Positions 1-7,880 of a stretch of 37,852 bases of DNA are shown one piece after another. The stretch spans positions 1 to 37,852 of the forward strand of contig CAZWSI010000021.1 in NCBI GenBank assembly GCA_964636405.1, written 5' to 3'. The position numbers were made by a program, and so were the translations under genes. The stretch's first letter is position 1, and each line of letters starts with the position of its first letter. Below the pieces are notes generated by a model. It was not told the origin of the DNA and ran no database searches. It saw only the letters and a list, made by a program, of their open reading frames with translations. The DNA comes from CAZKGE01 sp964636405. GTDB taxonomy: Bacteria; Bacillota; Clostridia; Christensenellales; CAG-138.

Positions 1-321
1 CTTTTGCAGCTCCACATCGTCCTTGCTTTCGCCCGCGTTGATGCGCTTATAATGATTGTAGACCGCCACGGCCAGCGCCTTTTTCGCGTCCTGCTGGCCG
101 ATGACGTATTCGTTGAGCGTATCCAGAATCTCCTGCGGCTTGGGAATATCCAGCAGCTCCAGAGGCGCCTGCTCGTAATCCTCCTCGATGATATCGCGGC
201 AGAGATCCACACACTCGTTGCAGATGTTGACGCCCGGGCCCGCTATGATGCGGTGTACCTCCTCCTGCGTCTTGCCGCAAAAGGTGCAGCGAACGTTGCT
301 CTTATCGTCGGTTTTTGCCAT
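1..321 (-). CDS. clpX: ClpX, ATP-dependent Clp protease ATPase subunit (N-terminal part only)
   Basis: The first 107 residues of ClpX, the AAA+ unfoldase that feeds substrates into ClpP; the gene runs off the left edge. The N-terminal zinc-binding domain is complete: Cys12 and Cys15, then Cys34 and Cys37 (CTFC and CNEC), which mediates dimerisation and adaptor binding in the family. The start of the AAA+ module follows (LNEYVIGQQDAKKALAVAVY, about residues 69-88), the usual sequence ahead of the Walker A motif, which lies outside the window. ATG at 321 is preceded by a GGTGAAA ribosome site, and the clpP stop is 15 nt upstream. The order tig-clpP-clpX is the standard Firmicute arrangement. 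Identity is secure; only the 5-prime quarter is visible. Confidence 0.97.
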   Translation of the reverse strand, partial: MAKTDDKSNVRCTFCGKTQEEVHRIIAGPGVNICNECVDLCRDIIEEDYEQAPLELLDIPKPQEILDTLNEYVIGQQDAKKALAVAVYNHYKRINAGESKDDVELQK

Positions 322-336
322 GTTTCACCTCGAAGC

Positions 337-921
337 TTATCGTTTTGACGGGATCACGTCGTCGATGAGGCCGTATACCTTGGCCTCGTCGGCGGTCATG
401 TAGTTGTCGCGCTCGGTGTCGGCGGTCACCTTCTCCACGCTCTGGCCCGTACGCTGGGACAGAATTTCGTTGAGACGCTTTTTAATGCGCAGAATCTGCT
501 CGGCCTGAATATGAATCTCCGTGGCCTGCCCGCGCGCGCCGCCCGAGGGCTGATGGATCATAATCTCCGCGTTGGGCAGCGCCTTGCGCTTGCCCTTTGT
601 GCCCGCCGCCAGCAAAAACGCGCCCATGGATGCGGCCAGCCCCACGCAGATGGTGGACACGTCGCACTTGATATACTGCATCGTGTCGAAGATGGCCAGC
701 CCTGCCGAAACGGAGCCGCCCGGGCTGTTGATATAGAGGTTGATGTCCTTATCCGGGTCGTCGCCCTCCAAAAACAGCATCTGCGCGATGACGATATTGG
801 CCGTATCGTCGTCGATCTCGCCGCCTAAAAAGATGATGCGATCCTTCAGCAGCCGGGAATAGATATCGTAGGAGCGCTCTCCCCGGTTGCTCTGCTCCAC
901 CACCATCGGTACCAGATTCAT
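337..921 (-). CDS. clpP: ClpP, ATP-dependent Clp protease proteolytic subunit
   Basis: 194-residue serine protease that forms the tetradecameric chamber degrading proteins unfolded by ClpX or ClpC in the cytoplasm. The catalytic triad is complete and in canonical positions: Ser98 in GLAASMGA, His123 in MIHQP and Asp172 in TERDNYM. The N-terminal LVPMVVEQ segment, whose axial loops gate the pore, is present. Length is normal for the family. The ATG at 921 has an AGGAAGG ribosome site; the gene lies 47 nt after tig and 15 nt before clpX, so the three are probably co-transcribed. Confidence 0.98.
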   Translation of the reverse strand: MNLVPMVVEQSNRGERSYDIYSRLLKDRIIFLGGEIDDDTANIVIAQMLFLEGDDPDKDINLYINSPGGSVSAGLAIFDTMQYIKCDVSTICVGLAASMGAFLLAAGTKGKRKALPNAEIMIHQPSGGARGQATEIHIQAEQILRIKKRLNEILSQRTGQSVEKVTADTERDNYMTADEAKVYGLIDDVIPSKR

Positions 922-968
922 CGTGTATCCTTCCTGCCGCGCACCCGCGCGGCGCGCGGTAAGGCGCG

Positions 969-2315
969 TTACTCCGCCTTCTCCGCTTCCGTATCAGGCT
1001 TTGCCGCTGCTGTGGCAGCGGGCGTTGCTTTGGGCGCAACGAGCTTGACGCTGCCAACGATGCACTTGACGGCCTTGTCGGCCAGCGCGCGCTCGCGCAC
1101 ATATTCCTTGTCCTCGTCGGTCACGCCCTTGGCAAATTCCTCGGCGGACAGGCCGTTTTGCTGCGCCATTTCCGCAAGGGCGCTTTCATAATCCGCATCC
1201 TCGCACACAAGGCCCTCGGCCTTTTCCACAGCGTCGATCACAAGCTGCATCTTCACGCGCTCGGCCGCCTCGGGGCGGTAGTTCTTTTTCATGTCCTCGA
1301 GGGTTGTGCCCGCATACTTGCAGTAGTCCTCGAAAGAAATCCCGCTCATGCTGAGGCGGTAGGCGATATCGCGCAGCATGTAGTTCACCTGCCGGTCGAT
1401 CATCACGTCGGGCAGCTCGACGGTTGCGTTGTCGCACACGGTCTTGAGCGCCGCGTTCTCAATGGCGGTTTCGCGGTTCTTCTTCGCCTTCTCCTCGAGC
1501 TTGGCGCGGTGGTCGGCGCGCAGCGCCTCCAGCGTATCGAACTCGGAAACGTCCTTGGCAAACTCATCGTCCAGCGCGGGCATTTCCTTAATCTGCACCT
1601 CGCGGAGCTTGATGGCGAACACCGCTTCCTTGCCGGCCAGGTTCTCGGCGTGGTAGCTTTCCGGGAAGGTGACGGTGATGTCCTTTTCTTCGCCCGCCTT
1701 CATGCCGGCAACCTGCTCCTCAAAGCCGGGAATAAAGGTGTTCGAGCCGAGCACCAGCACCTGCTCCTCGGCCGTGCCGCCCTCGAATTTTTCGCCGTCT
1801 ACGGAGCCGGAATAGTCGATCACGACCCGGTCGCCGTTGCCGGCGGGACGATCCACGTCTACAAAGCGGGCGCTTTTATCCCGCTCCTTTTGAAGCTCCG
1901 CGTCCACGTCGGAATCCTCAACAGTATACGTTGGCTCCTCGACTTCTATACCCTTGTACGCGCCGAGCGTAAGCTCCGGCCGGAGCTGTACCTCGGCGAT
2001 AAAGGTCACGCCCTTTTCCTTATCGATCTCGGTGATATCCAGCGCGGGCTGATCCACGCCCGTCAGGCCGTTTTCGTCCATGGCGGCGTCGTACGCCTCG
2101 CCCCAGACAAGCTCGAAGGCGTCCTCGTAAAACACGCCCTCGCCGTACATATTCTCAATCACCTTCCGGGGCGCGTGGCCCTTGCGGAAGCCGGGAATGT
2201 TATACCGCTTGCCGTTTTTGAAATATGCCTTCGAAATCGCGCTTTCAAAGGCCGCCGCGTCCACCGTGATGGTCAAACGCGCCTTGTTGTGCTCCAGTCG
2301 TTCCACGGTTGCCAT
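969..2315 (-). CDS. tig: Trigger factor, ribosome-associated chaperone and peptidyl-prolyl isomerase
   Basis: 448 residues. Trigger factor docks near the ribosomal exit tunnel and shields nascent chains. The ribosome-binding signature GFRKGHAP lies at residues 42-49. The FKBP-type isomerase domain spans roughly residues 155-245 (GDRVVIDYSGSVDG), followed by the helical C-terminal chaperone arms. The last 20 or so residues are an Ala/Pro/Glu-rich tail, common in high-GC clostridia. I start at ATG 2315, which has a GGAGGAAG ribosome site and matches the family N-terminus (MATVERLEHNKA); the reading frame stays open further upstream but that stretch shows no homology. First gene of the tig-clpP-clpX transcript, with a good promoter 45-73 nt upstream. 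Confidence 0.97.
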   Translation of the reverse strand: MATVERLEHNKARLTITVDAAAFESAISKAYFKNGKRYNIPGFRKGHAPRKVIENMYGEGVFYEDAFELVWGEAYDAAMDENGLTGVDQPALDITEIDKEKGVTFIAEVQLRPELTLGAYKGIEVEEPTYTVEDSDVDAELQKERDKSARFVDVDRPAGNGDRVVIDYSGSVDGEKFEGGTAEEQVLVLGSNTFIPGFEEQVAGMKAGEEKDITVTFPESYHAENLAGKEAVFAIKLREVQIKEMPALDDEFAKDVSEFDTLEALRADHRAKLEEKAKKNRETAIENAALKTVCDNATVELPDVMIDRQVNYMLRDIAYRLSMSGISFEDYCKYAGTTLEDMKKNYRPEAAERVKMQLVIDAVEKAEGLVCEDADYESALAEMAQQNGLSAEEFAKGVTDEDKEYVRERALADKAVKCIVGSVKLVAPKATPAATAAAKPDTEAEKAE

Positions 2316-2359
2316 GTTCTTCCTCCATCCATTCGTGCATAATGCGCCAGTATCGAAGT

Positions 2360-2388
2360 ATGTTACCATAAGCCGCGCCGAAATGCAA
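2360..2388 (-). promoter_or_regulatory. Sigma-A promoter for tig-clpP-clpX
   Basis: On the minus strand, TTGCAT (2388-2383), a 17-nt spacer and TAACAT (2365-2360). A TG one base before the -10 (TGGTAACAT) makes it an extended -10. It sits 45 nt upstream of the tig start. No CIRCE or CtsR-type repeat is obvious nearby. Confidence 0.6.
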
Positions 2389-2430
2389 CAAAAAAGCCGC
2401 GCAAGCAGGGCATTTTTCCAATCAGGGGGG

Positions 2431-2456
2431 AAAAGCAAAGGGGGGCGCCGCCCCCC
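2431..2456 (-). terminator. Rho-independent terminator after uxaC
   Basis: A perfect 7-bp GC stem (GGGGGGC / GCCCCCC, 3-nt loop, 2440-2456) is followed on the minus strand by TTTGCTTTT. It begins 32 nt after the uxaC stop codon and separates uxaC from the tig promoter. Confidence 0.75.
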
Positions 2457-2488
2457 ATAAAAACGCTCGCAGCCCGGCCGCTTTGCCG

Positions 2489-3892
2489 CTAGAAGCCGAA
2501 ATAGCGCTTGACGTTGCCGTAGCTGATATTGGCCACAAGCGTTTGCAGCGCGTCCATGTCCGCCGGATACTCGCCGTTTTCCACCAGCGTGCCGATAAAA
2601 TTGCACAGGATGCGGCGGAAATACTCGTGGCGGGGGTAGCTGACAAAGCTGCGGCTGTCGGTCAGCATGCCCACAAAGCTGCCCAGCACGCCCGTCGCGG
2701 CAAGGTCTGCAAGCTGCTTTTCCATGCCCGGTTTATGATCGTTGAACCACCACGCGCTGCCAAGCTGCATGCGGCCCGGGCAGGGCGCGTCGGTCTGGAA
2801 GCAGCCCATGACGGTGGAAATCATCTCGTTGTCGTTGGGATTGAGGGAGTAAAGCACCGTTTTGGGAACGCCGGCGTCCTGCTCCAGCGCGTTTAAAAAG
2901 GCGGAGAGCTTCTTTGCGCCGCCCGCGTCGTGGATGGCGTCGTAGCCTGTGTCCGGGCCAAGGCGCGCGAACATGGCGGCGGAATTATCGCGGATGCAGC
3001 CGAAATGGAGCTGCATCACCCAGCCGCGCCTTGCGTACTCGGAGGCGAGGAAGCGCAGAACGGCCGTTTGATAGGCCTCCGTTTCCCAGGCGGTCAGCGG
3101 CTCGCCCGCGCGGCCCTTTTGCAAAATCGCGTCGAGCTGGCCCGCCGTCGCTTCCGCGAACACCGGCGTTTCCAGCGCGTGATCGCTCACAAGGCAGCCT
3201 TGCCCGGCAAAGAAATCGAGGCGGCTTTTCAGGGCCGCGTAAAGTCCGCTCATGGCGGAAATCGCCACGCCCGCGCGCGCTTCCAGCTTGCGGATATAGT
3301 CCGCGAAGACCGGCTTGTGGACGTTGATCGCCTTGTCGGGCCGGAAGGCGGGCAGCACCCGGAAGGGTAGCCCCGTTTCCGCCGCGAGCGCCTTGTGCGC
3401 CTCGAGCGAATCGAGCGGATCATCGGTGGTGCAAAGCAGCTCTACTCGGCTCTTTTCAATGATGCCGCGCACGCGCATATCGGGCCTTGCAAGCGCCGCG
3501 TTGCAGCTTTCGTATACGGCCTTCGCGTTTTTTGAAGACAGCGGCTCGTCCACATCGAAGTAACGCTGAAGCTCAAGGTGCGTCCAGTGGTAAAGCGGGT
3601 TGCCGGCAAGCTGCGGCATGGCCCCGGCCCAGGCGGCGAATTTCTCGAAGGGCTCCGCCTCGCCCGTAATCAATCGCTCCGGCACGCCGCAGCCGCGCAG
3701 GGCGCGCCACTTATAGTGATCGCCGCCGAGCCAGAGGTCGGTAATCGTTTCATAGCGCTTGTTTTCCGCGATTTCGGCGGGGTTGATGTGGCAGTGATAA
3801 TCGATGATCGGGAGCTTTGCGGCCGTTTCGCGGTACAGCGTGCGGGCCGTTTGGTTAGAAAGTAAAAAGTCGTCGTCCATAAAGGGTTTCAT
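2489..3892 (-). CDS. uxaC: Uronate (glucuronate/galacturonate) isomerase
   Basis: 467-residue cytoplasmic amidohydrolase-fold isomerase that converts D-glucuronate to D-fructuronate and D-galacturonate to D-tagaturonate, the first step of hexuronate catabolism. The N-terminal metal-binding motif DYHCHINP carries His33 and His35; the rest aligns end to end with UxaC from memory (ELLCTTDDPLDSL, QLHFG, a WWFND motif and a C-terminal SYPRHEYFRRILC). Length is typical. ATG at 3892 has a GGGAGGAAG ribosome site. It follows the DUF4230-like gene by 25 nt and shares its promoter. No other uronate catabolic gene (uxaA, uxaB, uxuA, kdgK, kdgA) is present in the window, so it is isolated from its usual partners. 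Confidence 0.95.
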   Translation of the reverse strand: MKPFMDDDFLLSNQTARTLYRETAAKLPIIDYHCHINPAEIAENKRYETITDLWLGGDHYKWRALRGCGVPERLITGEAEPFEKFAAWAGAMPQLAGNPLYHWTHLELQRYFDVDEPLSSKNAKAVYESCNAALARPDMRVRGIIEKSRVELLCTTDDPLDSLEAHKALAAETGLPFRVLPAFRPDKAINVHKPVFADYIRKLEARAGVAISAMSGLYAALKSRLDFFAGQGCLVSDHALETPVFAEATAGQLDAILQKGRAGEPLTAWETEAYQTAVLRFLASEYARRGWVMQLHFGCIRDNSAAMFARLGPDTGYDAIHDAGGAKKLSAFLNALEQDAGVPKTVLYSLNPNDNEMISTVMGCFQTDAPCPGRMQLGSAWWFNDHKPGMEKQLADLAATGVLGSFVGMLTDSRSFVSYPRHEYFRRILCNFIGTLVENGEYPADMDALQTLVANISYGNVKRYFGF

Positions 3893-3917
3893 GCGTGCTT
3901 CCTCCCATTTTGTTGCG

Positions 3918-4898
3918 TCAGTCTGCGAGCGCGATTTCGAGGCTGTAGGATTCGGATACCGCGCGGATGAGCGGCCGGAATATTTCGTAGAGCTTATCCC
4001 TGGCCTTGGTATCGGCCTGCGCGAGCAGCGCCGGATCGCCCAGCTTTTTGCGCATGGCCTCGTCGATCGAGGTTTCGAGGATCTTCTGCTGCTCCTGCGT
4101 AAGCTTTACGTCGCCAAAGGCCAAAAGCGCCTTTTCCGTATCCTCAAAGGTGGTTTTCGCCACGTCCAGATTCACGAAATACAGCTCCGCGAGCGGAATG
4201 GTCACGGTCACGAGCTTGCGCGTTTCGTCCACCGCGACGCTCTTTTCGCTGATCTTGGCAAGATCCACCGCGTACGCGCCCGTGCCGTAGGAGTGGACGA
4301 CCTTGGTCTTGGAAAAGATGGCGAGGTTTGCGAGGGCCTGCGAGATGGTGCTGTCCACCTGCACGTCCTGCTCCATGACCACAAGCTGCTTTTTATCGCG
4401 CGTCTCGCCCAGAATCGCGCCCGCGAAGTCGAGCTTGACGTAGCCCATGGTTTCGTCCGGCAAAAGCGCGGCGACCGACTGCGGCGTTTCCACGGTAAAA
4501 GCGGTTTTCAGCCCGAGTAGCCGCTGCACCTTTGGCCCAAGAATCAGGATGGCCGCGATGATGGCCGCAAGAACGAGAATGGCTTTTATCAGCGCGCGGC
4601 GGCCCCTGCGCCCGCGCCGCCCGCGCCGCTTGCGCGGCGGCGCGCTTTCGTCAGCCGCGGGCGGGGGCGGCGGCGCTTTGCGGCGCGCCCGGCCCGGCCG
4701 CGTTTGCTCTGAAGAGGGCGGATATTGCGGTGCGGCGCCGCCCGCCGCGAGAAGGCGCGCATAGGCCGCCTGCTTTTCCTCCAGCTCGCGCTGGGCCTGC
4801 TCGCAGGCCGCCCGCGCACGCGCCGCCTCGGCTGCGTACGGGTTTTCGACGTATTCGGGCGGACAGGTCTGGTTTTCCGGCGTCATGCCCTTTTCCAT
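3918..4898 (-). CDS. Single-pass membrane protein with a DUF4230-like extracytoplasmic domain
   Basis: 326 residues with four visible parts: an alanine/glutamate-rich predicted coiled coil (about 22-52); a proline-rich and strongly arginine-rich segment (about 65-101, with RRGRRGRRGRR just before the membrane); one transmembrane helix (about 103-121); and a C-terminal domain (about 135-326). That domain, with GTGAYAVDLAKISEKSV, TVTIPLAELYFVNLD and a late helical region, looks like the DUF4230 family, whose function is unknown. Start ATG 4898 has GGAGGGGAG upstream. It is the first gene of a two-gene transcript with uxaC, but nothing in the protein points to uronate metabolism. Orientation (cytoplasmic N-terminus) is inferred from the positive charges before the helix. 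Confidence 0.75.
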   Translation of the reverse strand: MEKGMTPENQTCPPEYVENPYAAEAARARAACEQAQRELEEKQAAYARLLAAGGAAPQYPPSSEQTRPGRARRKAPPPPPAADESAPPRKRRGRRGRRGRRALIKAILVLAAIIAAILILGPKVQRLLGLKTAFTVETPQSVAALLPDETMGYVKLDFAGAILGETRDKKQLVVMEQDVQVDSTISQALANLAIFSKTKVVHSYGTGAYAVDLAKISEKSVAVDETRKLVTVTIPLAELYFVNLDVAKTTFEDTEKALLAFGDVKLTQEQQKILETSIDEAMRKKLGDPALLAQADTKARDKLYEIFRPLIRAVSESYSLEIALAD

Positions 4899-4973
4899 TC
4901 CGATTGCGCTCCCCTCCGGCGGCCCGCGCCGCGCGCATATTTCCTAATCATCGTTCAACGGGAAACAAACTAC

Positions 4974-5002
4974 AGTATAAAATTTACGCCGGATTCTGTC
5001 AA
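4974..5002 (-). promoter_or_regulatory. Sigma-A promoter for the DUF4230-like gene and uxaC
   Basis: On the minus strand, a perfect -35 TTGACA (5002-4997), a 17-nt spacer and TATACT (4979-4974). The leader to the ATG at 4898 is about 70 nt. The surrounding 4899-5083 interval has no gene; 5007-5060 is GC-rich with partial self-complementarity (GGGGGCG at 5013 against CGCCCCC near 5055) and no clear role. Confidence 0.8.
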
Positions 5003-5083
5003 TCGATGCGGGGAGGGGGCGAAACCCGGTCTGCGCCTCGGCTTTGCGCCGCCCCCGGACGGGAAACCTTTTTATTCTATATC

Positions 5084-5112
5084 GTATAACAAGCGGGGCC
5101 GTTGTCCATACT
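5084..5112 (+). promoter_or_regulatory. Candidate forespore (sigma-F/sigma-G type) promoter for spoIIR
   Basis: GTATA (5084-5088), 15 nt, then GTCCATACT (5104-5112). This agrees with the sigma-F pattern GYATA ... GGNNANANT at all but one fixed -10 base; read as sigma-G it is GTATA, 18 nt, CATACT. No good sigma-A pair is seen before spoIIR. The implied leader is very short, with the ribosome site at 5120-5125. This is inference from pattern only. Confidence 0.35.
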
Positions 5113-5131
5113 CCTGCATGAGGTGATGGAC

Positions 5132-5704
5132 ATGTATCGTTTTGATCGTACGCGCGCCCTGACGGCGCTTACAGCGCTGCTGCTTTTGTGCCTGGCGGCC
5201 CTTCCCGCGTCCGCCGGAGCGGTCTCCGCGACGGCGGGGGACGCGCCTGAAAAGGAAGGCATTCTGCGCCTGCATGTGATTGCAAACAGCGACGGGAGCG
5301 CCGATCAGCGCGTAAAGCTCCTGGTGCGCGACGCAATTTTGGAGGCCATGCCCGCCGGCGAAAGCGCGGCGGAGACGCGCGCCCATCTGCTTTCGCAGGG
5401 CGCGGCGCTGCTGGAAACCGCCGAGCGGGTGCTGCGGGAGAACGGCTTTTCCTACGGCGCGCAGCTCATGCTGGGGCGCTTTTCCTTCCCGGACCGCAGC
5501 TATGGTGACGCGTTTTTTCCGGCGGGCGAATATGAGGCGCTGCGCGTGGTGCTTGGAAGCGGCGGCGGACAAAACTGGTGGTGCGTGCTCTTTCCGCCGC
5601 TGTGCATCGTGAGCGAAAATGGCGAACCCGCCCCGGCGCGGGAGGACTTGCGCTTTGAAAGCAGCCTGCTCAAGTGGCTGCGCGCCTGGAGGGACGGCAA
5701 ATGA
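5132..5704 (+). CDS. spoIIR: Stage II sporulation protein R
   Basis: 190-residue secreted signalling protein. In Bacillus it is made in the forespore and triggers the membrane protease SpoIIGA to process pro-sigma-E in the mother cell. An N-terminal signal peptide (hydrophobic core LTALTALLLLCLAAL, then PASAGA) precedes the family core: LRLHVIANSDGSADQRVKLLVRDA near the N-terminus and the C-terminal AGEYEALRV and NWWCVLFPPLC motifs, a hallmark of SpoIIR. I chose ATG 5132 because GAGGTG at 5120-5125 is 6 nt upstream; the frame is open from a TTG at 5102 but that adds a charged extension before the signal peptide. The stop overlaps the next ATG (ATGA), so it is translationally coupled to sleB. 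Confidence 0.93.
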   Translation: MYRFDRTRALTALTALLLLCLAALPASAGAVSATAGDAPEKEGILRLHVIANSDGSADQRVKLLVRDAILEAMPAGESAAETRAHLLSQGAALLETAERVLRENGFSYGAQLMLGRFSFPDRSYGDAFFPAGEYEALRVVLGSGGGQNWWCVLFPPLCIVSENGEPAPAREDLRFESSLLKWLRAWRDGK

Positions 5705-6378
5705 GCGCCGCACGCAAGCGCAGGCTGTTTTGCCTTTTTCTTACGGTGTTTGTGCTGCTGGTGAGTCTCAGCCCGGTTGCGTCGGCCGCGTCCTTGCGGC
5801 GCGGGGATTCCGGGAGCGAAGTGACCACGCTGCAAAAAAAGCTCCGAAACTGGGGCTACTACTCCGGCGCGGTGGACGGCATATTCGGCTCCGGGACCGA
5901 GCAGGCCGTCATGTATTTTCAGCGAAAGAACGGGCTCACGCCAGACGGGGTGGTGGGCGCGGCCACGGCCAAGGCGCTCGGCATGAGCCTTTCCGGCTCG
6001 TCCGGCTCGTCCTCGAGCGGCAGCTCGAGCGGGAACGTATACCTGCTTGCCAAGTGCATTTACGGCGAGGCCCGGGGCGAGAGCTATAAAGGACAGGTGG
6101 CGGTGGGCGCGGTCATATTAAACCGCGTGAACAGCTCGAGCTTTCCCAACAGCATCGCGGGGGTGATCTATCAGCCGGGCGCGTTCTCGGTCGTATCCGA
6201 CGGCCAGATCAACCTTTCGCCCAACGAAACGGCCATCAAGGCCGCCAAGGACGCGATGAACGGCTACGACCCTACCGGCGGCTGCATTTATTACTATAAC
6301 CCGGCCAAAACCAGCAATAGCTGGATTCGCTCGCGGCCCATTATCACCACCATCGGCAGTCATGTGTTCTGTAAATAA
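5701..6378 (+). CDS. sleB: SleB-type spore cortex-lytic enzyme
   Basis: 225 residues. SleB is deposited in spores and cleaves muramic-delta-lactam-containing cortex peptidoglycan during germination. Layout: signal peptide (1-29); peptidoglycan-binding domain type 1 (about 32-93, RRGDSGSEVTTLQKKL and VDGIFGSGTEQAV); Ser/Gly linker (98-111); SleB hydrolase domain (112-225). The catalytic glutamate is expected to be Glu123 in CIYGEARGE, and the domain ends in the usual RSRPIITTIGSHVFC. The start overlaps the spoIIR stop, and ypeB begins 11 nt downstream. The sleB-ypeB pair is the standard arrangement since YpeB stabilises SleB; joining both to spoIIR is less usual. Confidence 0.92.
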   Translation: MSAARKRRLFCLFLTVFVLLVSLSPVASAASLRRGDSGSEVTTLQKKLRNWGYYSGAVDGIFGSGTEQAVMYFQRKNGLTPDGVVGAATAKALGMSLSGSSGSSSSGSSSGNVYLLAKCIYGEARGESYKGQVAVGAVILNRVNSSSFPNSIAGVIYQPGAFSVVSDGQINLSPNETAIKAAKDAMNGYDPTGGCIYYYNPAKTSNSWIRSRPIITTIGSHVFCK

Positions 6379-6389
6379 AGGAGGACGCC

Positions 6390-7790
6390 ATGAATCGAAA
6401 AAAGAAGCTTGAACGCGCGGCCATGATCGCCGTGCCCGCCATATTGACGCTCGCGCTGGCCTTTGCGTGCGTCTGGGGCGCGCAGCAGAGCGCCCGCGCC
6501 GAGGAAATGGAGCGCGGGGTGCAGGGCATGTACCGCCAGGCCTACTATAGCCTCTGCGACAATGTAAACGACATGCAGACCTCCCTCAAAAAGCTGCTTG
6601 TCGTATCCTCCTCCCAGCAGCACGTGCTGCTGCTCTCCGACGTGTGGCGGCTCTCCGGCGCGGCTGTTTCGAGCCTGTGTAACGTGCCGCTGTCCCACGT
6701 GGATACGGAGCGGGTCAACCGTTTCCTTGTGCAGTCGGGCGATTATGCCCATGTGCTCAGCCGCCGTCTGCTCAACGGCGAAACGGTTTCGCAGGAGGAC
6801 CGAGAGCAGCTTTTAAGCCTGTACGAGGCGAGCCGCTCCGTATCCGATTCGCTCACCGACGCGCTCGACCGGGGCGAATTGCCCGTGGAATCCGTGACGC
6901 AGAGCGGCTATTATACCGCTGCCGCTGAAGGTGAAAACGCGGGCGAGGCGGGCGGCTCCGGCGAATCCGGCGGCGCAGGGGCGGGCGAGGGCGGCAAGGA
7001 CGAGGACAGCGCCGCCAATTATCCCACCTTGATCTACGACGGCCCCTTCTCGGAAAGCAATGAAAAGGCGGAGCCGCGCGGGCTTTCGGGCGGCGAGGTC
7101 GATGCGAACGCGGCGCTGCTTGCGGCCATGGGGTATCTCGGCGCGGGCAGCAAGCTCGCGCTGACGGGCGAGGTAAACGGGCTGATGCCCGTGTATACCT
7201 TCTCGGGCACAGACGCGGAGGGCCGGCAAACAGAGCTTGCCGTCACAAAGCAGGGCGGACAGGTGCTGTGGATGATGGCCGAAGCCTACGGCGCGGAGGA
7301 GGGCGTGCCCGATGAAAGCATGACCGCGCAATATCGCGACGCGGCCAAGGCGTATCTCGACGCACGCGGCTACAGCGGCATGCGGGCCACCTATGCGCAA
7401 TACTACGCGGGCACGGCGGTGCTCAACTTCGCCGCCACGCAGGACGAGGTGATTCTTTACAGCGACCTTGTCAAGGTCTATGTGGAGCGCCAAAGCGGCA
7501 AGATCGTGGGCGTAGACGCGAACAATTATCTCTTTTCCCACACGCGGCGCACGCTGCCCGACGTGCTGCTGACCCCGGAGGAGGCGCGCGGGTCCGTTTC
7601 CGAGGCGCTGGAGGTGGAGCAGACCGCGCTCTGCTTTATTCCCAAGACCGCCTCAACCGAGCTGCTCTGCTATGAGTTCAAGGGCCGCTGCCGGGACGCG
7701 GACTTCATCGTGTACGTCAACGCGCAGACGGGCGTGGAGGAGGAAATCTTCGAAATCATCAATTCCGACGAGGGGCAACTGGTGGTATAA
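6390..7790 (+). CDS. ypeB: Germination protein YpeB
   Basis: 466-residue partner of SleB, required for SleB to accumulate in the dormant spore and itself degraded at germination. An N-terminal signal anchor (about 10-30) is followed by the helical YpeB N-domain (QAYYSLCDNVNDMQTSLKKLLV, and SQQHVLLLSDVWR at about 75-87). A Gly/Glu/Ser-rich low-complexity insert lies at about 179-205, and PepSY-like repeats occupy the C-terminal third (AYLDARGYSGM, VYVERQSGKIVGVDANNY, FIVYVNAQTGVEEEI). Start ATG 6390 has AAAGGAGGACGCC directly upstream. Last gene of the spoIIR-sleB-ypeB operon; a terminator follows. Confidence 0.92.
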   Translation: MNRKKKLERAAMIAVPAILTLALAFACVWGAQQSARAEEMERGVQGMYRQAYYSLCDNVNDMQTSLKKLLVVSSSQQHVLLLSDVWRLSGAAVSSLCNVPLSHVDTERVNRFLVQSGDYAHVLSRRLLNGETVSQEDREQLLSLYEASRSVSDSLTDALDRGELPVESVTQSGYYTAAAEGENAGEAGGSGESGGAGAGEGGKDEDSAANYPTLIYDGPFSESNEKAEPRGLSGGEVDANAALLAAMGYLGAGSKLALTGEVNGLMPVYTFSGTDAEGRQTELAVTKQGGQVLWMMAEAYGAEEGVPDESMTAQYRDAAKAYLDARGYSGMRATYAQYYAGTAVLNFAATQDEVILYSDLVKVYVERQSGKIVGVDANNYLFSHTRRTLPDVLLTPEEARGSVSEALEVEQTALCFIPKTASTELLCYEFKGRCRDADFIVYVNAQTGVEEEIFEIINSDEGQLVV

Positions 7791-7809
7791 ACGCGGCGCA
7801 AATAAAGAA

Positions 7810-7857
7810 GCGCCGGTTCGGCTCGCGTGTCGCGTGATTCGGCCCGGCGCCGTTTTT
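7810..7857 (+). terminator. Terminator after ypeB, possibly bidirectional
   Basis: GCGCCGG (7810-7816) pairs with CCGGCGC (7844-7850) across a long loop that can fold further, and is followed by GTTTTTG (7852-7858). The opposite flank is A-rich on the plus strand (AAATAAAGAA), so the element may also end the convergent lipoprotein transcript. Confidence 0.6.
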
Positions 7858-7880
7858 GTGAAGCAAAGCTCGCTTCCAGT

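Noticed and set aside
1158..2342. A 394-codon plus-strand open frame
   Set aside because: Shadow of trigger factor; no ribosome site or homology.
2316..2606. N-terminal extension of trigger factor
   Set aside because: The open frame crosses the tig promoter and the uxaC terminator and end; the conserved start MATVERLEHN at 2315 has a good ribosome site.
5102..5131. TTG start at 5102 for spoIIR
   Set aside because: It would place a charged stretch before the signal peptide and lacks a ribosome site; ATG 5132 has GAGGTG at 6 nt.
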